Source: Clavelina lepadiformis (lineage: Eukaryota > Chordata > Ascidiacea > Aplousobranchia > Clavelinidae). From it: a DNA stretch of 64,000 nt. A model generated the notes under the pieces. That model was not told where the DNA came from and searched no databases. It saw only the letters and a program-made list of their open reading frames with translations. The number at the start of each line of letters is the position of its first letter. The stretch's first letter is position 1. Shown piece by piece: positions 12,301-24,800 of this stretch. Both the position numbers and the translations under genes were made by a program. The stretch spans positions 23,134,479 to 23,198,478 of the forward strand of contig NC_135243.1 of the NCBI RefSeq assembly GCF_947623445.1, written 5' to 3'.

Positions 12301-14321
12301 CGCTGTACTTGTGACGTCATTATGTTTCATTGTTTCGTTTTGCTCATTACGATAAACCGGCAGAAAACCGCGATCGGCGCTGTATCTACCGTAAGCAGGC
12401 GGGAGAATGTGTTTGATGCGAACCCTGTGTTGTGGATTCGCACCTTAGCGGAGTTGTGATGAAAAACAGTGCATAGTTTCATGTTAGTTTATTTCTACCA
12501 CAAGCTATCATATTTCCGGCTCTATGGATGCCGCGAGGTGAATTTTAGCAATTCTTAACATATTCAATGGTAGGCATCGATGAAAATAACACGGCAACAC
12601 CCGGCAAACGTTGTTTGATTTTACGCCTCGCCACATGTATAAAACTCATAAGAAAAGTTTGCATCGCGCCTGACTTTCTCATCATATTATCTTTCATAGG
12701 TCGAACGTTTGCGAATGAAGCTCGCCGACAAGGATGGAGGATTAGAACAAAACAGCGAAGAAAACGACCTCGTGACGTCATTAAATGATAAGATTGTCGA
12801 CCTTGAAGAGAAGCTCCAGCAAGAAGCAAAGTAAGATAGAGAGATGTGCAGATAGAATAGTAAAAAGCTAAATAAAAAGTAAAAATGAAAAAAATTAAAA
12901 TCTTTGTCTTTTCATTTACTTAGAACTTGAACTTAAATTTCGTTTTGATCAAATATGTGCAAGAAATAACCTTACGAAAATCAGAAGTTGTCGGAGTTAT
13001 AGAAATCAGAATACCTAATAATCCACATTTATGACTAAATAGTTCAATTAGTAACGGTCAAATAATCGGCTTTTCAAAATAATTTCGAAGTGAATTGAAA
13101 GCGATTGACGCTCACCATCAACGAACCGAGATGAAGTTACGGGAAGTGCTAAAACAGGCCGAGATTGAAACCAACAAAGCGAACAGCGAGAAGGAAATGG
13201 TGAGTTCGAAACCCTTCAAGCCTCGTTTATTCATGTCATTTATGCTGACTGAATATATACTGTACTATATAAGCTAAATGAATAAATTACACCATACACA
13301 TAACTTGATGGTTTTTCGCATGTTAAGTCCACAGAAATATCTTCGCGATTAGGTATAAATGACGAAATATTGAAAAGTAAAAAAAGAGTATCCTACTTAG
13401 TGGTTAGATCATATAAATGCAAACATTTTCTTTCAATACACATACAAAGAAAGCTGTGTGGGCACTCTAAGTACAATTCTTTAACTTAGCAAAAAGTACG
13501 TTTTAGATAGATCGCAATAACGATCAGAAATAACGCCAAGGTACATAAACTAAAAATCGAACTCAACTGCCACAAAGAAAACAACAAATATCACTTTTTC
13601 AAACACAATGAAGTCACAAAAATCATCGCTATGACGTAATAAATTAACATCCTCATCGGCAGATGAGCGTGCGGATGAAGTCATTGAAGCAACAGCTTGC
13701 GGAGGCAGAGAATCAGCTAGCAATGTCTGAAGAGGACAGAAAGCATCTTCAGGAAGAACTCAGGGAACAGACAGAGATAAATTATGACTTGAAGCAGACG
13801 TTATCAGCTCTCGGGCAAGTACCTGGTTTAATAAACATCTAATTTAGATTCTTATATTAATTATTTTAGTTAGTTAGTTGGGTTTTTGGCAGCTGTTTTT
13901 AATAGTGTTTTAAGTATATCGTTTCTACTTCTTCTTTTCAAGTCTGTAGTGTTTTATGTTTACATTTTTTGTGAAAATATCCTTTTATATATTTTGTTTA
14001 ATACGTTTATTTCCTTTAATATCTCGGTAACTGATTACAGCGGTGTTTTAAGTCTTTCTACGTCTAACTCTAGAGCGATTCATATAGTTGTACTCCAGCG
14101 TATCTTTGCTAGGATTTGGAATACCCGTTTATTGGAATTAAACTCGCTGCAATTGAGTTTCTATTCGTTTTATTTTGAGGCACTTGGTTACTAATATATT
14201 TGTATAAATCTTGTGAAACTAATTTTGTGTTACCTGTTTTGAAAAAAGTCCTAATATTAGATTTATTTTTTTTTTCAGGCCTGGAGCTGCCGCAAGTGGA
14301 AGCCTTTTCACGTCAGTGTGA
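9370..14321 (+). CDS. Coiled-coil protein with a C-terminal PDZ ligand (kinectin/RRBP1-like organisation possible)
   Basis: Eight plus-strand exons join in frame: 9370-9540, 9739-9906, 10134-10289, 10577-10666, 12700-12830, 13091-13199, 13663-13814 and 14279-14321 (340 codons including stop, about 372 aa with the exon at 8465). Nearly all of it is charged heptad sequence, for example EEQKRLEDVEQLLKELRLK and LKQQLAEAENQLAMSEED, broken by an acidic Ser stretch (SRGSNSDDEEERL). It would form a long parallel coiled coil. The last exon is short and ends SGSLFTSV, a class-I PDZ ligand (T-x-V). Intron 7 has a GC donor (TCGG|GCAAGT). The first exon found begins at an acceptor, so the N-terminus is the candidate at 8465 or lies further upstream. 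An anchor plus coiled coil plus a -TSV end recalls kinectin/ribosome-binding protein 1, but at a fraction of their length; the family is not proven. Confidence 0.6.
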
Positions 14322-15896
14322 CGTCAGAATCAGTTAATTTCACGACGGAAATGTTTCGCTTGCAATTCCAGTTTGTCTAATTTCGTGCAGTTACTATTCG
14401 TTAAATCACAGCGATAATCATTCTCTTTAGTGATTAATGTGACGTGAACTTGTAGCCTTGTGGCGATGCCCTACAGTACTTGCTCACGGGTTAAGTGTAA
14501 TGTTGGAGCAATGACCTTGAAATGCAGTGAAACGCCTCAAACGGAAACACACAAGTTTTCTTCGATATTTTGTGTAATATTTTGTTCATTCGCTTTTGCA
14601 GAGGTACTTTATGTTGTGTTATGTCGACCTCTAGCGATCGTCGGTACTGCCAATTTCTTACCACTAAAGGCGCTTAATGTTGTAAGAAGCCATTTCTTAT
14701 TATCCGCCCATTTTTGTTTTGCCTTTCCTCCAAAAAAATCGTTTGGTTGATGAAGCGTTTTTAAATTGTCTTATCGCTGCTTTCGTCACACCGTTCGCAT
14801 TCTAAGGTACACTTTATTGTCAGTAAAATGGCTGCGATATGTTTTGCAATTTCCAAACGTGTTATGTGGGCCACGTGTATATCGCAGTATATCGGCAAGC
14901 TATGTCGTCTATATGTGTATCTATTATGTCGCAAGTTCTTTTTATACTCCCCTTGATTTTTATTAATTAGCGTTTTTGTTTTATGTAAATAACATAATTG
15001 CAAATTTTTAATTTCTATGTTAACCATTTATGACGTCATATCTACCATTGTTTTACTAACCCAATTTTGAATAGAAATAACCACACACAAACCGAAAACA
15101 ATCTTTCTTTAAACTTTTCTACAATAGCCTTTGCAGGAGAGTTTAAGCCTGTAACTTATTTTGGTCAGCTGTGTAGACAAAGGTCATAGCCCTATTTTAA
15201 CATAAGCAGCATGTACGAGCCGGCATTCGTGTGAGCGATTCGAATGTCGAAGTTAATGAAATCAGGTTAAAAAGGCGGGAAATATCACAAACAACGTTAA
15301 CACCATGCATACAGATTTGGTTGATGACAAAGTTCGTGCAAAGAATCGGCTTGTTACGTCGTGAAGCCTTCAATAACTTAGTATTTAATTGTTGCGTCAT
15401 ACTACCAACACATACAGCTTTGGCAAGCAAAATATGTGGAAAATAACGGGGGCTTGCTGGATTAGGAGGCAAATCCACTAATCACAATCGTTTGCAATTT
15501 GAAATAAGTGAATCTGCTCAAACATCCATAATATGTTTCACTATGACGTACCAATGCCTTTGAAACGGCGTGCATCCCCACTGCGTAATTTGCTATTAGT
15601 GTCGCGTTACTTAGTCAGGTTACCCTGAGTTAATTCAGCCCAGTTTCGTCGCAACGCAATCCTTCAGAAGGGATCCAGTTGCAAAAATCTTTGCTTAGTA
15701 TACAAGCGTACAGGCTAGACTATCTACACAGCAGAGACTAATAACTTACATGCTGCTTGCTTAGTTTGTGGCGTACAAGTTTGTATTTCGCCTTTACAAC
15801 TTATATCAGTTGGAAGTTACAATTTGTCTGAGCGTAAGCTATCTTCCAGGACAATGATGGAGTAAGACATAGTCGCATGACCCAAATTACTTGCTA
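14322..15896. other. Intergenic spacer between convergent genes
   Basis: This contains the 3' UTR of the plus-strand coiled-coil gene on the left and the 3' UTR of the minus-strand SOWAH gene on the right. It includes a perfect TGACGTCA at 15031-15038 and another spanning the coiled-coil gene's stop codon at 14319-14326. No exon-like frame with splice sites was supported. Confidence 0.5.
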
Positions 15897-18800
15897 CTAG
15901 TTGTCGTATGTGTTCTTCCTATGCGGCAGGTTTGGAGTCGTTGGGGCCGACCTCTGTAGATTTGGCGACGACGAAGACAAGTGAAGGCCTCCTATTATTG
16001 AATGCCGGACGCTCGAGAAACCCGAGTCCAAATCGCTGAAAGCAAACATCACCGATTACCAAAGTGGGCTTGTGCCACAATATTCTATTTCGGAATGAAA
16101 CGTTTGATATAATTGAAGTAGGTTGACCAGGTGGACGACATGCGTTATACCGATGAAGCTGGCCAACAAACACTCTTTAACTCTAATTTGCAGTTAAAAG
16201 TAGCTGAACGCTTTCTGGCACGTCAAAAAGTTTATGTTAACAGCAATCACTTAAATCAGAAAATGCGAATTCAGAGAACATTCAATATAGTATAATAATC
16301 TTTATCCTAGGACCGAGGAAAGTCTTTGCTCGACTTAGACCGGGCGATGATTTCTCATCACTCGAGCCCCAGCGGTAGTCATTTAATTGAAAGGGCGAAT
16401 TTACAGTTTGTACCTAACTTTTCTTTCCAAAAAAAAGACTGGTTTGAAGTCTTTGTGAAGTGAAGTTTGAACTTTACTGAGGTTTAAAACTTACTCGGCA
16501 GGAATGACGCTAATTGTCGGCTTTTCTTCTTTCATCTTTTTGCTTTTTTTCATTTTGTTCGTCCTTGATTTGAAAGACTGGAAACAAATAAAATCAAAAT
16601 AAGTTAGCAGCAAAAACAGCCATTTCCATTTGATGTTGACTCGTCACCAAAAACATGCTGGTAGTGAGTTTAGCGTTTGGATCAGCTTGTAGGCTTAATA
16701 GCGTGACTTAAAGAACTTAAGCCAAAGTAAGTTATCAGTGGCAGGCATGGTTAGCAAAATCAAAACCATTTTGTTACAAAATCATCTCATCCATAAACCA
16801 TCCAATTCACACAAAATTATCCTTGCAGGCAGTTTGTTAATGGGTGTATATCATCCGAGTGACAGTTCATTCGAGTGACATAATTAACCCTAACCCATTA
16901 CTGTAGTTTGAACAGTACTTACCAATGTGTCACTCAAATGAACTGTCACTCAGTTGATCAACTACCTTGTTAATATGTTAGTGACAGAAACAAACCCCAC
17001 TGCGGCCGATGTTAGACTTAGTCACTCCAGCCTTATGCAAATCCTCGTAAGACTTTGTCATCAAGCCGCCTACAGAACTAAAACCACCACTTATGGCGCT
17101 ACTCAGTCGATTCTGTGACATACGTACCGGGTCATATCTTGGGCGAAGACCGGCGGCGAAATCTGTAAAAAAAAACGATTGTGATTTATATGAATGTAGC
17201 CAAAAATACCTAGGCAACTTATTGGAGTTATAAGTAAGCGTTGTGTATTTCGAAGGGGTCCAGAAGGTATATGATACCGTTGTGAGACTTTGGTAATTAG
17301 CATTCACAAATCGCAATAGTTCAATTGAATACATACAAGGAGTGAATTTTAAAGCTAGCAATGAACGTGCAATAATAGCAAGCATTTTCGATAAACTCGT
17401 ACAAACCTTTCACTTGTTTTTGCAATGCCATGGCATCATTTCCAAACAAAATTCCTGCAATGAACATAAAATAAATTTACAGGAACATGCCTAATGCGAG
17501 AACTGAATCGTTTCATGCTACAAGTTATTCTTTATTGTCAGACAGTTTTAAATGCTTTTTCTTTCAATAGCAATTCCAACTGACACGTTAGACTTGCTAC
17601 ATTTTTAAGGGGAAAATGTTGCCAGTCGTTTTTAGTACTTTAGCTTATTAGCCTTTTAGGTCGCAGGGGACCTCGTTATTATATCGTACTTAAAATATGC
17701 AGGGGTTGTAGAATACAACATTTCAATGTTACCAATGTTAAGCAAAAAGTTAGTGGAAAGAAATTCGCAAAAATAGTCTTTATTATGAAAAGTTAAACGT
17801 TCAAATGTTAAGCACGATGGGTTGTGTACTACCAAGTACACTTAATATTACAACAGCAAGCTTGTGCACAGGAATAATTACGACGTAGTGGTTTACCAGT
17901 GACAGATTACTTCCGCTTTTTGCCACAATCTCAAACGTATCAAAATGCTTAGATGTGGACTGCTTGCAGTTAGATCTTTATTAAGATTGTTAACCATAGC
18001 ATCAGTACGTAATTCCATTCGAAATTGTTACAGGTGCTAAGTCATTGCTCTTGCAATTTTTAGTGCCGATAACTTTACGTAAATCGTATCGTTACGCTTT
18101 TCTCAGATTTTTGCGTCATGCCAGTTCCGCTCAACCGTGACTTGTTGAAATCAGCCATGCATAACACCTCAATTTATCGCACCAGGTCATGCAAGAGTGA
18201 GTGTATTTAAGCGCAAACATAAAGCACACAATAGGAATATGAAACGTTGAAATGAAACAACTCCACTTGCTGGACGACGCCACATGTTGCAAAGTGGTCC
18301 TTTTCAGCTACATTGAAGATACCAACGATGAAACATGCAAAAATGATGATGTTTTGAAGATCTTTTTGCAGTGTCTTGTAAATATTTTATCGATTTACTC
18401 AAGTTTAAAAAATGCAGCTGTAATAAGTGTGGCGCCGCCATGATCAGAGCTATTAGTGATTGCAAAAAAAAACAGGAATTGAGAAGAAAATGGGCAATAA
18501 CAGGTTAATCTGCGCCAGAATATTGTAACTGGAAGTTTCAATAACATTGTCTTCAGTTCTTCTCAAACTGGGCTTTACGAAAACTCATGTCACAAATAAA
18601 CCATGCTTTGAATGAATCAAACGAAACCACATATAAAATCTGAAAAGAATTTTTATCATGACGATCATACCTTACGGCCTTCCATTATGAAAACCTTTGC
18701 ATTAGAAGTTGAAGGCATGTGTCGCAGGCACTCAAATAACAAAATGCATACAGGATTATGATAAAATAAAAAATAACACAAACTGATTATTGTATGACAA

Positions 18801-21800
18801 TGGATGAAATAAATAAAAACAGTACATCATCAACTTTTTACACATGCATTTTGGAATTGTTAGTGACTTTGGTGCAAAAAATTTCAATTATTACATAATA
18901 ACAAAACAATTCAAAAGAATACCAACAAATTTATTTGTCTAAGAATGTAAGATTTACTATGACTCACTTCTCTAGAACTTAGTGACAATTGCAAGATATA
19001 CAAATACATAACCTTATCTATAACACCTCCTAGATGTGTTAAGTCGTTTAGTGTCAGTAGTGCATAACAAAGGCACCAAGTTTAAGTGTTCGATAAGCAA
19101 GTAGGCACCCTACCAATAAACTGAGACATTATTTCTTACAAGAGAGAAGTTGCCAGCACGAAAAGCCGTGACTTTGCTGCGTAAAACACACGCTACTGTA
19201 AATTTAACCCAGGTTGTGTTGTGAGATTAGTAGTGTTCTGAAATTATTATCGACGTAACCTCGGATGCTGCATGCAAGCGTGTAGATTATCGAGGGCAAC
19301 AAAAACTAAATTTGAGAAAAGTTATTGCGGCACATAAGGTGAGGTTAGCTTTGTTAGGCTTTCGGGCCTGCCGGCTTCCACATCATAGCCCCGACAGACG
19401 GGGCAGGTCTAGACATTGGAAGGGGTGGCGGGCTTGGTGTATCGATATCGTGGTCACTTTTGTGGTCGTGACTGTGTTTCGATTTTCGCATCGACGCCTT
19501 ACGCCATAGTGCTATGTTTTGAAAAACCGACTCTGTCCGATTGAGTTTGGTGGATCGGGAACTCCCGTTACCGTTGGAACTTCTCTGGTCGTTGGAACTA
19601 CTACTGTTAGCCCTCTGTCTTACATCGGGGCCGCTTTCCCTGTCGTGACCCGCGTGGGACTTTTTATGAGCTCCTAATTTATCTGAAAACCTTTTGAAGA
19701 TATCCTCTGAAATGGCGGGATTAATGCGGTTCCCGCAGTGAAAGTGGTACCTCCAATTGGCTAGTTTAGACTCATAACCGTTCTTACTTTGCAGTGGAAG
19801 GGAAACGGTCTTCAAGTAGTGGATTGCGAGTCGGCCACTGTAATCTCGGATATTTGCATCGGCGTCTGCCTCAAGACAATCACAATTATAATGCTAATTA
19901 TGACATATTTGTTTAAGATTGATTGAAAATAAATTAATTAAACAGGTAATATTTCTAATCAATTAACTTAATTCATATCATTTATGTCGTTTCTATGGAT
20001 CGATACATTTTTGTCTAATAAAGCAGAATTACTTTGCTCAGAAAAAATGACAAAATCTACCATTTTCCAGAAGAAGGGTCAATACGTTTTCATGTCCGTG
20101 CATTGCAGCAAAATGCAATGGTGTGTATCCCTGAAAATATGAAAAGTTTGACAAGCAACCAAAGCTATAAAAAGTTTTCACTCTTTTTTATTTCTGCGTT
20201 TTTACATAAACATAAAAATAGATTTTCTTCAAAAATAGGAATAAAACGAAAGAAACTGTCCCTCAAAAAGCTCACCCCATTCTGTTGTCGAATTGAAGCA
20301 GCGAGACAACATGTATAAAAAAAGATAACTTTCAACTATCATTAAATATATTTCATTACATTATACATCTAAAACGTGCAATGTAAATGCTATAACTAAA
20401 CACTTGTATCTATACATTGTATGTGCGAAGCAAAAGCGTTCTGACACAAAGTCAAGATTCAAATGAAAAACGCAACTCACCGAACGAGCGTTGATGTCGA
20501 CTTTTTGGTCAATGAGCATATGAACCATATCAATGTTTCCCTTCTTAGCAGCCCAGTGCAAGGCAGTCTAAAGCCATAAAAAAAGTATAATAAATAAGTC
20601 ATATTTATAAGCATCTCTTGTGATGTTCAGGGAACTTCTGCAACTACATGTACCGCTATGCTACACAGTGATATCGTCAATTTAAAGGTTTTTCAACCAG
20701 GAACTAATTCATAAAGCGGCTTCATATAATTTAACTTGCAATCATTATAAAGAAAATACTTCACTTACATACTAAACCGGTAGTAATTTATGTTGAAGGA
20801 TTGATGTTATGAGCAAGGTCACATGTAAAATAAAAAAATACAAATTCTAATTAATAGCAAGCAAGTATCGTGATTTGTAATAATATGATAATAATGAACA
20901 GCAAAATAAAACACTAGACACTAGAGTATAAAGAAGAGCAATACTTACGCCCTGTTCCGTTGAATTGAAGTATCCAGTTGCCAAAATAAAAAGAAGGATT
21001 AGTGCATGATATTACGCAATATTATACTACAGAGCTACATAAAACATGAGCGTTTAACTCGCCTATGTTTCTTTTTATTATTATTACAAGTATGTAGAAA
21101 TAACACTTATCGAATTTTCCACAAGAAATTCAAGTAAAACTTCAACTTACCAGGACGAAATCCTACAAAAAATCAAACATAAACAACTTTTCATTGTATA
21201 AACGTGAAATACTACTGTAGTAGCAAAAAAATGGAAGCAGAACACCTATATTTATATAAACATGACAATTTCATAAACACAATTGCACGCATTGATATTA
21301 ATACATGCTACAGTAGAATGGTTACAACAAATTTGAGATTTTTAACTTTAATTCTATAAATTACTTAACAGCAATCACCTTTCTATCAGCAAGAGTTTGG
21401 TCGACGTTCAGTAGCTTTCGCATCTCCACAAGACTACCTTTACTTGATTGAATAATCCAGGCTTTTTCATTTATGTCCAACTGAGCATAAAATCACATCA
21501 ATGCAAAAATTCATTAATAACACCAACAGGGCTTCCAATTTGTTTTCATTCTTTGCACTCCTTACACAAAGTAATATGTTAAATGCTAATAAGTAGAATC
21601 AAGGGCGGACATACTGCAGCTCTTTTGCTATTTAAATAATTGTTTACTTCTAAAAAAAAATAAACATTTTATTTTTGCACTGTTTACTGTTTTTTTTGTT
21701 AATTTGAAGCCTAACTGTGTCTCAGTTAATTAAAATGCAGCTTTCCACTAAAGAAATCTTCACCCACCCTTGAGTGGTAAAGTACTTTGAGATTTCGCAC

Positions 21801-24800
21801 CCTTTAAATTTCTAAAGTTATCATCCCACACCATTCCGGGGTAGGAAACCCCTACGCTAAGGCAATAATTACTAAGTCATTCTAGTCATTCAAAGTGTTA
21901 TTAAGTTATCCGAACTAAATTAATCAAACTACAACTTGATAGTTGATACAAACAACTAAAAGTTTTACCACAACATTAGGTAAAGGTCGTTCTTCATCAT
22001 AATCTTGCTCCTCTCCCTACAATCAACAACCACAGGTCAGCAACTAATTTTAATACAATATAAAGCGGCCTGTGTCTATGGCCATAATACTGAGTATTGT
22101 TCTTCACAGCACACGCTGCTTGTAGTTGTGATATTAGACATATAATGAAATAACATGATGCAACATTTCTAAGTACCTATACTCATAGACAGTTATGTTT
22201 AGTGGGGTCATTCAGATGACTTAACCACTTAGTTTTGGAATCATTTAAAACACCAACAGGGAAAACCATGACACTAACATGACTTAAATAATATTAATTG
22301 CAAAGTTGGAAATAGGATAAAGTTACCTTGCTGTCGAGGGATTTTTCGGATAAAGCGAGGGACGCCGAATCTTCATTCAACCTCTGTTTGTTTTGGAAAT
22401 TCTGGCGAACTCGTTCAACCGAACCAACATAGCTTCCCTGCAAGCAACAACATATCATACACTCCATGAATTTAGCAGGTAATAGTAGTTTACTACCTTT
22501 GGTAGTAGAACAACTAAAAGTTCAGATTATAATAAGTTTAGTTGTGGTTGATGTTCTGTTTTATAACATGCTTAGATCAGTCTTCGTCACACGCTTTGTC
22601 AAAAACATTTAAAAAAGTGTTAGGGATGTTTTCAAAAAAGTTTTGTTGTAATAATGGTCATCCATGACTCAAGTTTACTTAATAGCACAGCGCAATTGCA
22701 CATATTTCCGTTACTTACTTTTCTCCAAATGCTTTTTGGACGAGACAAACGTTTTTCTGCACTGAGAACAGTACTGTGACTACTGGCACGTAAACGAACG
22801 ACAAAATTGCCGTCAGTTTCTGGGGCTTGCATCGTATTCATCCCTTCGATTTTTTGGCAAATTACAGTTGTCAAAATGGCTTATTTACATGCCTCACAAC
22901 TTCTGTATTAACTTACTATATTGCAGTAATCAAAATTTAACCTGTCACTGAGTTTAGTTCTTAAGAGGGTGTTTGACAGAATAGCATTTTCCTGTATAAA
23001 TTCTCAATTACTTGCATAGCCTGTATGTTAAATCTTTACAAAGAAAAGTAGTGTCTTAAAAAACATTAAAATCTTTCCTAGAAAACCACTAGTTTTGCTT
23101 CATGAAATGACAACTGCCCTTGTGTTGAACACAACTTAAAATAAAACAATGTCTGTAGCATGTTGTAGCGCTATATTGTCAGAATGCTTTTATACTTTTG
23201 ATAGATTCATAATCTACCACATGGGATGCAGTTGACTGACTCTCAATGACACTTAAATAAACTTGAATGGGGAATAATTCATGAGCAGGAAAAATTCTAT
23301 CCAGCTTAAATTAAGGCTGGCTTCTAAATCAACACTATATGTGTGCCATACAATAAAAAAATTACAACCTGTTAAAACCAAATACATGGTTATTTTTCCC
23401 TCAAAGGTCACACTAGACTCCAACCGGTGTTCAAAATGAAATGCAATACAATGGTCTAAAAATCTAACACAAAAGAAGATTAACTAAAATACTTACAGAA
23501 ATACAGAACCTTAGATCTTATAACTCCATATCAACTATGTATAACTTTCCAATTAACTTTTGAAAGCTACGAAACACCTTTAAAATACATAACGGAATTG
23601 CAAGTTTTGCTGCACTTTTTCAAGTTAAAAACATATAGTTCTTCAAAAAACTATTATGCACTTTGTTGAACATTTTAGAACTGGTTCTACAGTACGCTAT
23701 CTCTCTTATTGCTGAAACTTTTCTAATTCAAGAATACTGTCGTAATTTTCTAACCTTCAAAACTAGAATGCAAAAAGTCACAGCATTTCACGAGGTAGTA
23801 GATGAAAAAAATTAATTTGGGACCAGTCTGAAGAAATAGATGTGCTTAAAGATTCTTTAAGCTATTTCCAAACAGCAAGCCGCACACAAACAAACCCAGA
23901 GCCTATGCTTCCCATTCAGGTCTTGTGGCTCGATATCATTATAATTGACACAATAAGGAAGACGTGGGAACCATGAGTTGCGTTTATATATAATTGTAAT
24001 AATGATTCAGTGAACCTTTTGTTATCATGCTAATATAGTATAGTGCACAAGTTGCATGCATATAGGTAAATATAAATTCAATACTACAGTAGCATGCTGT
24101 TAGAGTCAAGTGCATGACTGTTAACTGCATGTCATACAGCCATATATATATCTCACATCTCAATCTAAGGTATGTTATACCAAAGTGCATGCTAAATATA
24201 TTATAACTTGTGTTATGTATATACAGTATACATAGATATTTATATATATACGTATGTAATAAATTTTATAATGTTATGATCATTGATGTAATATTTATAA
24301 TGTTATAAGTTAAATAATACAGACTCACAATATACGTAAGCTTGCTAACTTTAAGTTGGTATAGCGTAACTGATTTCACAATGTATTTAGAGACATTTTC
24401 TAGGACCAATTACATGAATACATTACCGAGTAGATAACATGAACTTTCAAATTAAACAAAGTGATGGAACTTATCAAAATGCCACCGTTATTAAAATACA
24501 CAAAATAAAACTCATGCACAGTGCTGCCTTGTAAACTACACTGCAAGACACACAAGATAACATATGAAGTTTCAGGTATTTAATATGAAACTCGAGGAAA
24601 TGATTAATTAAAAATGGCCATAAATAGGAGTTGTGTGTCAACTTACTTGCATTACGCTTACTGGTCGGGTGCGAGCAATCCTTTGTTCAGCGGGCGCGTT
24701 TTGCAAGGAGGCTTTAACACGCTCGAGTGAGGACATTCTCTTCACAAACAGAAACCAGGAGAAATTATATATAAGTCAAATTAAGGTTTAAGAGTGAAGG

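Noticed and set aside
16310..16382. Exon-like plus-strand block after TTATCCTAG (DRGKSLLDLDRA-type frame)
   Set aside because: It falls in an intron of the minus-strand SOWAH tail, has no clear partner exon, and the minus strand skips it in correct phase.
18120..18443. Start-like sequences (ATGGCGGCGCCACAC at about 18441, ATGGCTGATTTCAAC at about 18158, minus strand) as a separate first exon for the exons at 15.9-17.5 kb
   Set aside because: The SOWAH internal donor at 19787 joins to 17454 in the right phase and restores the expected ankyrin C-terminal context, so a separate gene is not needed. An extra promoter cannot be excluded.
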